38,969 bases of DNA from Desulfovibrio sp. (GTDB lineage: Bacteria; Desulfobacterota; Desulfovibrionia; Desulfovibrionales; Desulfovibrionaceae). Made by a program: the position numbers and the translations under genes. Position 1 is the first letter of the stretch, and every line of letters starts with the position of its first letter. Location: the NCBI GenBank assembly GCA_031290615.1, contig JAITNF010000030.1, positions 1 through 38,969 on the forward strand, in the 5' to 3' direction. Below the pieces are notes generated by a model. It searched no databases. It was not told where the DNA came from and was given only the letters and a program-made list of their open reading frames with translations. Shown piece after piece: positions 1-8,226 of the stretch.

Positions 1-53
1 TATGCTAATTATGTGCCAACAGCTTCCCCGGCTGGGCTTGAATGGTATAACCT

Positions 54-769
54 TCAAGACCTTTCTTTGAAAAAAGCAGCGTCAAGTTTGTCAGGCTGAA
101 TGCCAAAGGCCTTGATGTATCTGGCTGTTGTGTTGTGTTTTTTGTGGCGTAAAATAGCTTGCACAGTGAGGTCCAATCCGGCATCCGCAAAAATTGTTGC
201 GGATAAGTGTCTGATTGCATGTACACCAAACTTTTTTACGCCGGCGCGTTTGCAAAGGCGTTCCATAAAAAATCCCTGTGGACAAACGGTCTCACTGTGT
301 GTTGATCAATGAATACATATAACGATCTGGACGTTGAGCGGAAAGAGATTCATGCAATTCTGTCGTCAGTGGAATCCAGTCGTATTTTATGCCACCACCT
401 TGGAATTTTCGTATCCCCAGACGGAGCTTTTTGTTTAGACCGTAAAATCTTTTTCCCCATTCCAAGCGGCGGAAAGATCTTTCCGCGTGATATTAGCGGT
501 CTTGGCCTCGTGTTGTTTGAGGATGGCGCGTAAAAATTTTGCGCTATCGCCGGTGATATATCTTCAGGTGGAAGCGATGCGAAACAAGTTTGAAAAATCG
601 TTTGAATGCAAGTTTTTTGCTTGCAATCATTGCTCTGGCGAATCCTCATCATAAGGCATTGGCGAAATCAAGCAAGCTGTATCGTTAACTTCTCGGTATT
701 CCATGACTCATCGCTTTGTACAACTTCCCATTTGATGGCCTCCCTATTTGTTGGCATTTGGTAAGGCAT
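54..769 (-). pseudogene. Tyrosine recombinase (phage-type integrase), frameshifted and internally deleted
   Basis: Pieces of one integrase can be read in order across all three minus frames. The start reads MPYQMPTNREAIKWEV. A core fragment LRLGIRKFQGGGIKYDWIP lies near 360-430. The intact-looking C-terminus (54-266) carries the catalytic HAIRHLSAT box and RHKKHNTTARYI, where the nucleophile is the final Tyr. Frames change near 275, 310 and 430-480, and the middle (roughly the segment before ENKKLRLG) appears deleted, since the locus is about 715 bp against the 1.0-1.1 kb usual for this family. It overlaps the upstream HTH gene. Known family role: site-specific integration of an island or prophage; here it is inferred to be inactive. 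No tRNA attachment site is visible in the 53 bases beyond its end. Confidence 0.85.
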
Positions 770-914
770 GCCTACCCTCCTTTATGTCATTTATGAAATT
801 GTCAAAGAACCTGACGGAGCTTCCGACACGGACAGCGCCAAGCGCGTATTTATGTCTATATACAAATGCCACGGAAACATCAAGAATTTTTGCAACGTCC
901 TGGGCGCGCAGCAT
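744..914 (-). CDS. Small helix-turn-helix protein (AlpA/excisionase-like), 56 aa
   Basis: An open frame of 56 codons runs from an ATG at 914 that overlaps the stop of the upstream frame (TGATG), and its 3' end overlaps the start of the integrase pseudogene. The N-terminal half, LRAQDVAKILDVSVAFVYRH, has the spacing of a MerR/AlpA-type winged-helix DNA-binding domain, followed by a basic segment (GAVRVGSSVRFF) typical of helix_17/excisionase proteins. Such proteins act as recombination directionality factors or activators of integrase genes, and the position immediately before an integrase supports that role. The frame is intact although everything around it is broken. Function is inferred from fold-like pattern and context; a plain transcription factor is the alternative. 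Confidence 0.6.
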   Translation of the reverse strand: MLRAQDVAKILDVSVAFVYRHKYALGAVRVGSSVRFFDNFINDIKEGRHALPNANK

Positions 915-1240
915 CACAGCATCCTCCCTTCTTTGGGTTGTAGCTCACGTTTAATATCGGCTAGCGCGGCATCAAAGCGGCTCTCATAGTCCCTGACATA
1001 ACGCGTGGTGGAAGATGTTCTCAGGCAGAGAGCGATTTTTGGGCCTCGCGCATTTTCTTGCCGAGGTCGAAAAGTTCCTGTGCCTGTTCGAAGAAAAAAT
1101 TTATAACAGCGGTCTGGCAACAAGGCCGCAGGCATTTCTTTTTGTGCTATAAGCGGCAGGTAGGGTCTGTTTTTAAGCAGGGTCGTAGTGTCTTCAACTC
1201 CTGTTTGACTTTGCGCGCTTGTCTTCTCAGTGAGCTTCAT
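914..1240 (-). pseudogene. Degraded gene of unknown function upstream of the HTH gene
   Basis: The region between the HU-like remnant and the HTH gene has coherent protein-like stretches in two minus frames. One frame gives FFFEQAQELFDLGKKMREAQ, a charged helical segment, near 1040-1095. Another gives DYESRFDAALADIKRELQP just before the stop at 914. A single-base shift near 1020 would join them. I do not recognise the family. The stop overlaps the next start, so it was probably translated as part of an operon HU-like / this gene / HTH / integrase. An open frame of 108 codons spans the region but mixes real and shifted segments. Confidence 0.4.
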
Positions 1241-1258
1241 GCTATTGCCCTGACTCCA

Positions 1259-1424
1259 CTAGCGTGTCGCGGGGATATCGATGGCTTCGCCGGAACGCGG
1301 GTTCCGTCCAATACGGACTTTCCGTCGTGCCGTGTTGAAGAAACCGAAGTTCTGGATTGGTCAGTCCGTAATCGGTACTAATCGCTGCCACCAAATCAGC
1401 TTTGGTGATGTGTTTGATTCCCAT
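1259..1424 (-). pseudogene. HU/IHF-family DNA-binding protein remnant
   Basis: The start MGIKHITKADLVAAIS matches the N-terminus of HU/IHF subunits. After a frame change near 1350 the sequence RKVRIGRNPRSGEAIDIPA follows, the diagnostic DNA-binding arm motif (GRNP..GE.I.IPA). The helical middle, about 25 residues, is missing and a stop (at 1259-1261) follows IPATR, so the C-terminus is lost. The family bends DNA in nucleoid structure, integration and replication; here it was probably the element's own accessory factor. Its ribosome binding site is duplicated (see 1425-1452). Confident as a family assignment; inactive by inference from the deletion. Confidence 0.8.
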
Positions 1425-1452
1425 CTGAAATTCTCCTTCTGAAATTCTCCTT
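1425..1452 (-). repeat. Perfect 14-bp tandem duplication of the ribosome binding site
   Basis: On the minus strand the unit AAGGAGAATTTCAG occurs twice back to back immediately before the ATG of the HU-like remnant. Each unit contains a full Shine-Dalgarno. The distal copy is too far from the start to serve it. This looks like a replication-slippage duplication. Confidence 0.9.
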
Positions 1453-1459
1453 GTTTGTT

Positions 1460-1482
1460 AATTCCGCGTGACTGCGGGAATT
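1460..1482. promoter_or_regulatory. Imperfect palindrome upstream of the HU-like remnant
   Basis: AATTCCGC (1460-1467) faces GCGGGAATT (1474-1482) across a 6-base loop, with one bulged G. It lies in the leader of the minus-strand HU/HTH/integrase group and could be an operator or an mRNA hairpin. There is no strong T-run on the minus strand, so a terminator for that strand is unlikely. Confidence 0.35.
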
Positions 1483-1601
1483 TGTTGTTAAATATTACAA
1501 AACTCATGCGATTTGGGCATAACATAACCGATGTCGTTCAGATGTTCTTAAATCTTGGTCATTCAGAAAAGATGGTTATTGTATATTCATAGGAGTTGCC
1601 C

Positions 1602-1756
1602 ATGACAGAGCAGACATATGAAACTTTTTTTGAAAATGAAGAATTTATAACAGCGGAGGAATATTTGAGACGGCGCGCTATCGCGTACAGCTTGAGCCGA
1701 CGAAAAACAGGGGGCGCTATGTGATGCACCTGCCGTCGCTACCGCCTCAACAATGA
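1602..1756 (+). pseudogene. Short gene preceding the ParA-family gene, frameshifted
   Basis: An ATG at 1602 follows a good Shine-Dalgarno (AGGAG at 1591-1595). The first 24 codons (MTEQTYETFFENEEFITAEEY and two or three more) are acidic. Read straight through, the frame stops at 1724. A single shift near 1675 opens a second, basic and well-formed segment, RYRVQLEPTKNRGRYVMHL, that runs to a stop at 1756, just 29 bases before the ParA-like start. The two halves together would give about 50 residues. I do not recognise it. Small genes in this position beside ParA ATPases often encode partition or copy-control partners, but nothing in the sequence proves that. Confidence 0.4.
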
Positions 1757-1785
1757 AAGGTTTCAGTTTTTAGTCAGTCTCCATT

Positions 1786-2786
1786 ATGAGATACGGCATT
1801 TTGAACAACAAAGGCGGCGTTGGAAAGACATTCCTATCATTCATCATAGATGTGGAGTACGCACACCGAAACTCTGACGACAAGGTGATTCTTGTCGATA
1901 TGTGTCCGCAAGCAAATTTTTCCGAGATTGTTATTGGGAGAAACGGAATCGGAAGCAACAACCTGGAAGGTATTCTCGAAAAAAAAGACGCCCTACCGCA
2001 GGGGGATATTTTGACGAACGAACAGCTTCTCCGCACAAGACGACAGGCAATGAACATCCTATGCTATTCAGGCAAAAAATATAATAAATCTATTCCCGAA
2101 AACGTTTACCTGGTTTGCGGAGACCCAAGTTTTGAGTTGCAAAGCGCAAATCATCAGCCAGATAGGCAGTCAAATTCTCCCTGTTGACACATGGAGGAAC
2201 GTGCATTTCTGGCTCAAGGATCTGATCATTGCATAAGAGTGACAATTTGGCGATGGAACTCGGATTTTCATTGACTGTAACCAGAGCTTTTCAACCTATA
2301 CTGAATTTGCGATAATCGCCAGTCAGAAGCTCGTAGTCCCCTGTTCTTGCGATGGTTCATCAGCGCGGGCTATAAAAAATATTGCGGATCTATGGATGCC
2401 ATGATTCGCCATATGGGTATAAGGTTTTTCCAAGGTTTTCGAAGAAAACGATTTGCCATTGCCGCTTTTTCAAGCCGTGATTCTAAACAGATCTACTCAG
2501 TACAGCCAGCGGACAAGTAAAGCATTTCGTGCAATGTTTGATGAGATAAAGAATGTTACGCAAACGTTTTATGTCGACATGCCCAAGGCGTTCCCTTCAA
2601 AAGGCCCAAAATTCGTTGATGTCCAGGATAGCCATTCTGTCGCCTATTGTATCATCTCACCTAGGCATGCCACTGTATTCCATTACTCCAGGCTAATACG
2701 ATGTGTATGACGAGACCTCGCAGGTGAAACATGAACCGCTTGAACAATACAAGGACGCCATAAACGATCTATATGCTGTTTTTTGA
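1786..2786 (+). pseudogene. ParA/MinD-family partition ATPase, multiply frameshifted
   Basis: The N-terminus has the deviant Walker A motif KGGVGKTF at residues 9-16 and the Walker A' strand VILVDMCPQANFSE. The first frame is open to 2187 but leaves the family pattern at about 2145, where a shift restores AQIISQIGSQILPVDTW. Later fragments sit in different frames: AIIASQKLVVPCS-like around 2310, VILNRSTQYSQRTSKAFRAM at 2470-2535, DVQDSHSVAYC at 2618-2650, and the C-terminal VKHEPLEQYKDAIND ending at 2786. At least four frame changes are needed. Known role: segregation or maintenance of plasmids and integrative elements. The total length, about 330 codons, is close to full size, so decay is by small indels more than by deletion. 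Confidence 0.85.
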
Positions 2787-2795
2787 CATCCCCCT

Positions 2796-3306
2796 CCCTA
2801 TCGCTGCCTTCAACGCGATAGAGGCCTATCTTTCCGTCCGTGCCAAACCCAAAGCCTTTCCCGAAACCACAACCAATTCTCAACCATCAGTATGAATTCG
2901 CGATGCGGAAAACGCGAAAGACGAGAACAGGGCTAGTGTTATTTACAGGGATGAATCCCAATATTTTACCACGCCGCCCGTCTGGGAGGAATTACTTGAC
3001 GAGCGCGAGTATGATACGACAATTCAGATTGTGGGAGTTTCTTTTCAGGAAAAGAATAAAATGGTGGTTTTCCGACGGTGCTTCTTCATGCCGACATTGC
3101 GGACGAATTATTTATTGCAAAAGTAAACAATCACACAATAGACTTCGCCAAAGGTGATATTCTTAAAATTCACATGCAGGAAAGACAAATATTGACCATA
3201 TCAGCGGCATAAAAATTGATAGAGTAATCCAAAGAAGCGCTACAGAAGCGCTGCGGTGCAGCTTGAGCTGCCCATATTTACAAGTGAGGAAAATGCGAAT
3301 AGTTAA
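2796..3306 (+). pseudogene. Unidentified mobile-element gene, frameshifted
   Basis: Downstream of the ParA-like remnant, protein-like segments continue in order in alternating plus frames: PIAAFNAIEAYLSVRAKPKA from 2796, then SQYFTTPPVWEELLDEREYD (about 2950-3010), TIQIVGVSFQEKNK, ADIADELFIAKVNNHTIDFA (from about 3090), KGDILKIHMQERQ and a C-terminal VQLELPIFTSEENANS ending at 3306. The short terminal motif with LELP resembles C-termini of conserved hypothetical proteins in ParA-bearing genomic islands, but I cannot name the family. It was probably co-transcribed with the ParA-like gene. Confidence 0.55.
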
Positions 3307-3326
3307 TTTGTTCGCATCGTCAGGTT

Positions 3327-3430
3327 AGACGGTGCCAAGTCCTTGGAACTCCCAAGGCCGCTGCGAGAGTGAGATTGCAATCCCTCGCGGTGCCTGAAAG
3401 CCACGTATAAGCGGGGTTTTATTTTTTTTC
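3327..3430 (+). ncRNA. Candidate structured RNA or attenuator
   Basis: Just after the broken gene, CCAAG (3335-3339) can pair with CTTGG (3342-3346). The same CCTTGG (3341-3346) can instead pair with CCAAGG (3352-3357), giving two mutually exclusive hairpins. A bulged stem follows around the perfect palindrome GATTGCAATC (3373-3382), closed by CCG/CGG and CGAG/CTCG. Then comes a T-rich tract (TTTTATTTTTTTT) at about 3416-3430. The layout is that of an attenuator or small antisense RNA of a plasmid or prophage; no protein frame in the region is convincing. The rest of 3431-3689 shows nothing I can assign. Confidence 0.35.
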
Positions 3431-3689
3431 GTCCAGTGGCGGCCTGACATTTTTCAGGACATGGGTTAGCGTATCTTTGAAGGGGATAAACACCCCACAA
3501 GACGGCCACGTCAACCCGAAAGCATTGGTTTTTTTGCCCTTCGGTCGGGGAAAATTGTTATTGTTTTCCGGGTGTGGCGAGATGTCCAAGGCGCAAGCCT
3601 AAAGTAGCCAGCGACTCCACAGATATTAGGTCAAATTGTACGCAATTAGAAATAATCTCAAAATATCATATAGTTATATATGGAAGCTG

Positions 3690-4094
3690 ATGGCAAAAAT
3701 GGTATTGGATTTTTCTATATATACAGACCGGGAAGGGTGTTACGACATCACGTCTGCCGTCAGAGAAGAGATTCGAAAAAGCGCAGTCTCAAGCGGGCTG
3801 TGTGTTGTGTATTGCCCGCACACCACAGCGGGGATCACTATTAATGAGAACGCCGATCAGGATGTCGTGCGGGATTTGCTGTTTGGCCTCGACAAGGCGT
3901 TTCCGTACAGACTTGAATTCCGCCACTCCGAAGGGAACAGCCCCGCCCATTTGAAGGCTGGCTGCATCGGTTCAAGTGTTACGGTCATTATTGAAAACTG
4001 TGCGCCATTACTCGGCACATGGCAGGGGGTATACTTCTGCGAGTTTGATGGACCGCGACACAGGACGTATCATGTAAAAATAGTTGGAGATTGA
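3690..4094 (+). CDS. yjbQ: YjbQ family protein (UPF0047, secondary thiamine-phosphate synthase type)
   Basis: This 134-aa protein has the hallmark YCPHTTAGITINENAD (residues 42-57) and the C-terminal GTWQGVYFCEFDGPRHR, both conserved in the UPF0047/YjbQ family, which forms small trimeric barrels. E. coli YjbQ has been reported to have weak thiamine-phosphate synthase activity; the physiological role is unclear. The ATG at 3690 has GGAAG 4-8 bases upstream and gives the canonical family N-terminus (MAKMVLDFSIYT), so the longer in-frame start at 3636 is not used. The stop overlaps the next start (ATGA at 4094), indicating translational coupling. Length is normal and no damage is seen. Confidence 0.88.
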   Translation: MAKMVLDFSIYTDREGCYDITSAVREEIRKSAVSSGLCVVYCPHTTAGITINENADQDVVRDLLFGLDKAFPYRLEFRHSEGNSPAHLKAGCIGSSVTVIIENCAPLLGTWQGVYFCEFDGPRHRTYHVKIVGD

Positions 4095-4495
4095 TGGCTG
4101 CCGTCAAGGGTGCGCTCCTTCGCAAGAATCTGATTGCGTATTGCCTGACCTTCTCAAGAACTTACGAAGATTATCCATTCGGAGACGAAACCGCCGCATT
4201 GCGCCACGGAGGAAACAGGCGTATCTTCGCCTTGTTTATGCAACATCGGAAACGGGAATTGTTAAACCTTAAAACAGAGCCGTTCAATGCCCTGTTTTGG
4301 CGTAACGAATTCCCGTCGGTCATTCCTGGCTATCACATGAATAAAGTTCATTGGAACAGCGTAATCTTGGATGGCATTGTTCCGGATATGTCCGTCAAGG
4401 AAATGATTGCCGAAAGCTATAATTTGACCAAGCCGAAAATCCGGAAACGGAAAATCCTTCAAGATTGGGACAAGATTTGGGACAATGCCGAGTAA
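4094..4495 (+). CDS. MmcQ/YjbR-like protein
   Basis: This 133-aa protein belongs to the MmcQ/YjbR family: the central AALRHGGNRRIFALFM strand pair and the signature VIPGYHMNKVHWNSVILDG are followed by a terminal helix with MIAESYNLTKP. The family adopts a small double-wing fold and is annotated as a possible DNA-binding protein; its biochemical role is not established. The start overlaps the yjbQ stop by one base, and the last 11 bases overlap the start of the helicase gene, so all three are very likely one transcript. An alternative TTG one codon upstream (4091) is less likely because the ATG gives the tighter overlap. Intact. Confidence 0.8.
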   Translation: MAAVKGALLRKNLIAYCLTFSRTYEDYPFGDETAALRHGGNRRIFALFMQHRKRELLNLKTEPFNALFWRNEFPSVIPGYHMNKVHWNSVILDGIVPDMSVKEMIAESYNLTKPKIRKRKILQDWDKIWDNAE

Positions 4496-6701
4496 ACCGT
4501 CGATAACCGATACCAACGGACAAAAACCTTTCCTTGTTGAGATTCGAGGACAGCTTGAGCGCGTGACTTTCTCCAATGAGGAGACCGGATACACTATTGC
4601 CAAACTCAAAGTGTACGGCAGACGCGATCTGGTCACTATTGTCGGCAACATAATGAACCCGACTCCCGGCGAAGTCATGAAGGTGAAGGGGGAATGGGCC
4701 AACCACTCAAAATTCGGCGAACAGTTCAAGGTCGTTTATTACCAATGCACGGTTCCTGCCACCACGAAGGGCATTGAGAAATACCTTGGTTCCGGTCTTA
4801 TCAAGGGCATTGGGCCGGTAATGGCCAAACGTATTGTTGCGGCATTCGGCGATAAAACGCTTACCGTCATTGAAGAGCGAAGTGATCGGCTGATGGAGGT
4901 GCCGGGTATCGGTCAGTCGCGAGTGGGAATGATTGCCAAGGCATGGCAAGAACAAAGAGAAATCCGAGAAGTGATGGTGTTCCTGCAAAGCCACGGGGTC
5001 AGTTCCACCTACGCGGCAAAGATTTTCAAGCAGTACGGCAATGACTCTATCAAGATTGTGCGGGAGAACCCTTACCGTCTTGCTTATGACATATTTGGCA
5101 TCGGCTTTCTGACGGCGGATCGCATTGCGGAAAAGATTGGTTTTGACAAACAATCCACTGAGCGCACGCAAGCTGGGCTGATCTATGCGCTATATGAATT
5201 TTCTGACGAAGGACACGTTTTTGTGTCCCGTGAATATTTGCTTTCTAAAGCCCGCGAGATACTAGATGTTGAGTTTGGCATCCTTGAAAATGTTCTGCCT
5301 TCCCTTGTCGAATCTCAACAAATAGTTATAGAAACGCTGTCGGAATTGAACGAGCAGCAGAAAACAACCGATGCCGTCTATCTTGCGAAATTCCACTTTT
5401 CCGAAGTGCATGTTGCCGCCCGGCTCAAGACGTTGCTCAAAGTGCCGAAGTCGGTACGCAACATTGATGTCCCAAGGGCGATTGAGTGGGTACAAGGCAA
5501 GCTCTCCATCACTCTAGCCGAAAAGCAGGTCGAGGCGGTTCAATCATCTGTCACCAACAAGGTGGCAGTAATTACCGGTGGTCCCGGCACTGGGAAGACA
5601 ACCATCATCCGCGCCATCCTCCGCATATTTGCGCCTTTGACTAAGCGCATCCTTCTGGCTGCTCCGACTGGTCGAGCAGCCAAGCGAATGTCCGAAACCA
5701 CGGGCTATGAAGCAAAAACTATTCACCGCCTTCTTGAATACAGTATGACAAATGGCGGGTTCCAAAAAAATGAAGACCATCCGCTTGATGCCGATTTGGT
5801 GATTATTGACGAAACGTCCATGCTTGACCTGATCCTTATGCACCATCTTCTTAAGGCTGTGCCGGACAGTGCCGTCCTGATTTTTGTTGGCGATGTGGAT
5901 CAGTTGCCGTCAGTCGGAGCCGGCAGCGTATTGAAGGATATTATTGCTTCCAAGGTAGTTTCTGTCGTGACACTGAACGAGATATTCAGGCAGGCTCGGA
6001 CATCGTCCATTGTCGTAAATGCCCACAAAATCATCAAAGGCGAGATGCCGTCGCTGACGCCGACAGAGAATGACGATTTTTTTTTCTTCAAGTCAGACGA
6101 CCCTGATGACGCCTTGCCCCGAGTTCTGGATGTGGTGAAAATGCGAATTCCTCAGCGCTTCGGATATCGCCCGTTGGAGGACATTCAGGTGCTGACGCCC
6201 ATGAATCGAGGTTCTGTCGGCACATCCCGCCTGAATGAAGCCCTTCAGGACACCCTAAATCCCAATGGATTTGAGCTGGTTCGCGGCGGCAGGAAATATC
6301 GCATAGGCGACAAAGTCATGCAGATTCGAAACAACTATGACAAGGAAGTTTACAATGGCGACATCGGCATCATTGCCGGCATTGATACCGAGGCGCAAAC
6401 CGTCAGCGTGAATGTGGACGGGCGGGATGTCGAGTACGGCTATACGGAAACGGATGAACTTGTTCCGGCCTATGCGATTTCAATCCACAAATCGCAAGGT
6501 TCGGAATACCCTGTCGTCGTTATTCCCATTATGACACAGCACTATGCTATGCTTCAGCGTAATTTGCTGTATACAGGAGTCACTCGGGGGAAAAAATTGG
6601 TGGTTTTGGTTGGAACACAAAAGGCAATCGCTATTGCTGTGAAAAACAATAAAATTTCAAAAAGAAATAGCTGGTTATTTGCACGTCTTGCGGAGAAATA
6701 A
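4485..6701 (+). CDS. recD2: RecD2-type ATP-dependent DNA helicase (SF1B)
   Basis: The 738-aa protein has the full architecture of RecD2 (YrrC/RecD-like) helicases. An N-terminal OB-like region (RVTFSNEETGYTIAKLKVYG) is followed by tandem helix-hairpin-helix repeats around residues 100-215 (LIKGIGPVMAKRIV, VPGIGQSRVG, GIGFLTADRIAEKIG). The motor carries Walker A GGPGTGKTT near residue 365, DETSM near 440 and the C-terminal YAISIHKSQGSEYP near 665. RecD2 is a 5'-3' helicase that works without RecBC in replication-fork and mismatch-related repair. The start overlaps the mmcQ-like gene. A run of nine T (6077-6085) inside the frame encodes Phe residues and is slippage-prone, but the reading frame is intact. 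Confidence 0.93.
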   Translation: MPSKPSITDTNGQKPFLVEIRGQLERVTFSNEETGYTIAKLKVYGRRDLVTIVGNIMNPTPGEVMKVKGEWANHSKFGEQFKVVYYQCTVPATTKGIEKYLGSGLIKGIGPVMAKRIVAAFGDKTLTVIEERSDRLMEVPGIGQSRVGMIAKAWQEQREIREVMVFLQSHGVSSTYAAKIFKQYGNDSIKIVRENPYRLAYDIFGIGFLTADRIAEKIGFDKQSTERTQAGLIYALYEFSDEGHVFVSREYLLSKAREILDVEFGILENVLPSLVESQQIVIETLSELNEQQKTTDAVYLAKFHFSEVHVAARLKTLLKVPKSVRNIDVPRAIEWVQGKLSITLAEKQVEAVQSSVTNKVAVITGGPGTGKTTIIRAILRIFAPLTKRILLAAPTGRAAKRMSETTGYEAKTIHRLLEYSMTNGGFQKNEDHPLDADLVIIDETSMLDLILMHHLLKAVPDSAVLIFVGDVDQLPSVGAGSVLKDIIASKVVSVVTLNEIFRQARTSSIVVNAHKIIKGEMPSLTPTENDDFFFFKSDDPDDALPRVLDVVKMRIPQRFGYRPLEDIQVLTPMNRGSVGTSRLNEALQDTLNPNGFELVRGGRKYRIGDKVMQIRNNYDKEVYNGDIGIIAGIDTEAQTVSVNVDGRDVEYGYTETDELVPAYAISIHKSQGSEYPVVVIPIMTQHYAMLQRNLLYTGVTRGKKLVVLVGTQKAIAIAVKNNKISKRNSWLFARLAEK

Positions 6702-6734
6702 TGAAAAAGCGTTTACTTTAATGAGGAAAATACT

Positions 6735-7274
6735 TTGAGCAGCAACATTTTAGTCCTGTCCGGATCGCCGCGCAAAAACGGCAACACTGAACGACTGATG
6801 TCCGCTTTTGTCGACGGAGCAACAGCGGTCGGCAAAACTGTGAAGACCTTTTGTGTGGCTGGTTTGAAAATAGGTGGCTGTCGCGGGTGCGAGTATTGTT
6901 TTACTCACAATGGAATCTGCGTTCAGACCGACGATATGTCGCCTATCCTTGACGAACTGCGAAAAACCGATGCTCTTGTGCTTGCCTCGCCTGTGTATTA
7001 CTTCAGCGTGACGGCGCAACTCAAGCTCGCCATTGACCGCTTTTTCGCCTTGCTTGAAGACGGTATGCCCGTCAAACGCGCCGCGCTGCTGATGACCTGC
7101 GGCGACGATACGGATGCCGCAGCTGCATCTTCCATCGCCATGTTCCGGCAGATAGCGTCCTATCAAAAATGGGATGAGGCTGGAATCATTGTTGCCCCTA
7201 GCCTGCACAATCCTGGCGAAATTGAGGGGCGCGCGGAACTGGAACAAGCGAAACGTCTCGGCGAAAATATCTGA
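6735..7274 (+). CDS. NADPH-dependent FMN reductase / flavodoxin-fold iron-sulfur flavoprotein-like
   Basis: The 179-aa product begins NILVLSGSPRKNGNTERLM, the phosphate-binding loop of flavodoxin-fold NAD(P)H:FMN reductases. The cysteine cluster GCRGCEYCFTHNGICVQTDD (residues 47-66) follows, then LASPVYYFSVTAQLKLAIDR, the second FMN-binding segment. Proteins of this subfamily reduce FMN or act as small electron carriers; the cysteines may bind a cluster or simply be structural. The TTG start at 6735 is preceded by GAGGA (6723-6727) at suitable spacing and gives a family-like N-terminus. It lies 33 bases after the recD2 stop and could share its transcript. Intact; the substrate is unknown. Confidence 0.8.
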   Translation: MSSNILVLSGSPRKNGNTERLMSAFVDGATAVGKTVKTFCVAGLKIGGCRGCEYCFTHNGICVQTDDMSPILDELRKTDALVLASPVYYFSVTAQLKLAIDRFFALLEDGMPVKRAALLMTCGDDTDAAAASSIAMFRQIASYQKWDEAGIIVAPSLHNPGEIEGRAELEQAKRLGENI

Positions 7275-7343
7275 AGCGGATTACTCCACATAGCGATAGC
7301 GGCCTTAACCTCATACTTAAGGCTGTGGGCACTGCTTTTGTCA

Positions 7344-7960
7344 CTACATGGCATGGATGTCAGAAATTTTACTGGCTGGCGCGAGCGAAGGACTGCCAAG
7401 TATTTTTTCTTGAAAAAGGTAAAGAGGAATAAGCATTCTTCCAAGTCGCCCGTTACCATCAAGAAATGGATGTAATGCTTCAAATTCTATATGTATAACA
7501 GCAAGTTTAACGATTGGGTTTATAGTTGAAATGCTGTTTACATAATCGTTCCATACTTCCATACCGGAAGCCAGATGTTCTGGTGTAATAGGAATAAAAC
7601 TAGCTTCATTAATTGGACTACCTGCTTTGCCTATCCAATTTTGCTCTTTACGATATTCTCCTGGAGATTTATCTCGTCCTCGCACGCCACGCATAAGCAT
7701 TGCATGGACCTGATGGATCATGTGTTGTGAAATGGGACGTTTTTTTATTTCGTTCGCACAGTTCCAAAGCGTATACCTATAGTTAAGAATCTCTTCAGCG
7801 TCATCGTATTTCCACTTTGTAACTCCAGTGGGCGTTCCTCCTGCCTCAATCTCCATAACTTCACTCATGGTAACTCGTGTTCCCTCAATTTGTGAAGAAA
7901 GCACAGCTTCTTGAGTTGTTAACGGCGCAAGCAGTAAGTCCGCATTAGGGATAGCAGAGA
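7344..7960 (-). pseudogene. Fic-domain protein, truncated at both ends
   Basis: The frame contains the class II inhibitory motif SSQIEGT and the catalytic loop HPFLDGNGRLGR (consensus HPFx[DE]GNGRxxR). This is the fold that AMPylates or otherwise modifies target proteins, often as a toxin or regulator. Before the SSQIEGT motif the same frame continues without an ATG through GLLSAIPNADLLAPLTTQEA back to a stop at about 7962, so about 40 N-terminal residues and the start codon are missing. At the C-terminus the family pattern ends at LFQEKILGS and is followed by about 15 unrelated residues, so the usual C-terminal domain (full Fic proteins are about 370 aa) is lost. The active-site residues survive, but expression as a functional protein is unlikely. 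Confidence 0.85.
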
Positions 7961-7964
7961 GCAG

Positions 7965-8116
7965 CCCATAATAATCTTTTCAAATTCTTTACAACCGATT
8001 TTTCTGTTCAGGTATTCATCCTTGTCAGTGTTATCGCTCCTGAAGATAAATGTCTGGCCGTCATCACTGATGGAAACACGCTTAACAACAAGTTTTTTCA
8101 AGTATATATTGCGCAA
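7965..8116 (-). pseudogene. Fragment resembling the C-terminal domain of an S24/LexA-like phage repressor
   Basis: The segment KKLVVKRVSISDDGQTFIFR followed by SDNTDKDEYLNRKIGCKEFE resembles the last strands of S24-family repressors (a Lys in VKR, then SDN.....Y). No N-terminal DNA-binding domain is present. Upstream, the sequence runs out of frame into a DUF4065 start; downstream it runs into the Fic frame. The assignment rests on pattern recall only. Confidence 0.4.
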
Positions 8117-8135
8117 CGTCTTTAGCGTGAGCCAT
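8082..8135 (-). pseudogene. N-terminal stub of a DUF4065 (Panacea/SocA-like) protein
   Basis: After a G-rich leader an ATG at 8135 opens MAHAKDVAQYILEK, which matches the beginning of DUF4065/Panacea-domain proteins (antitoxin or phage-associated), and then stops after 17 residues. The remaining roughly 130 residues of the family are absent, replaced by the repressor-like fragment. It is a fusion point of deleted genes. Confidence 0.45.
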
Positions 8136-8226
8136 ATCCGCCCCCTATTTTCCCCATGTTTACGCTACTTGCTAAGAAAAATTAACCTCCGAAGCAAATA
8201 AATGCTGCTTGCAATCATTCAATAAG

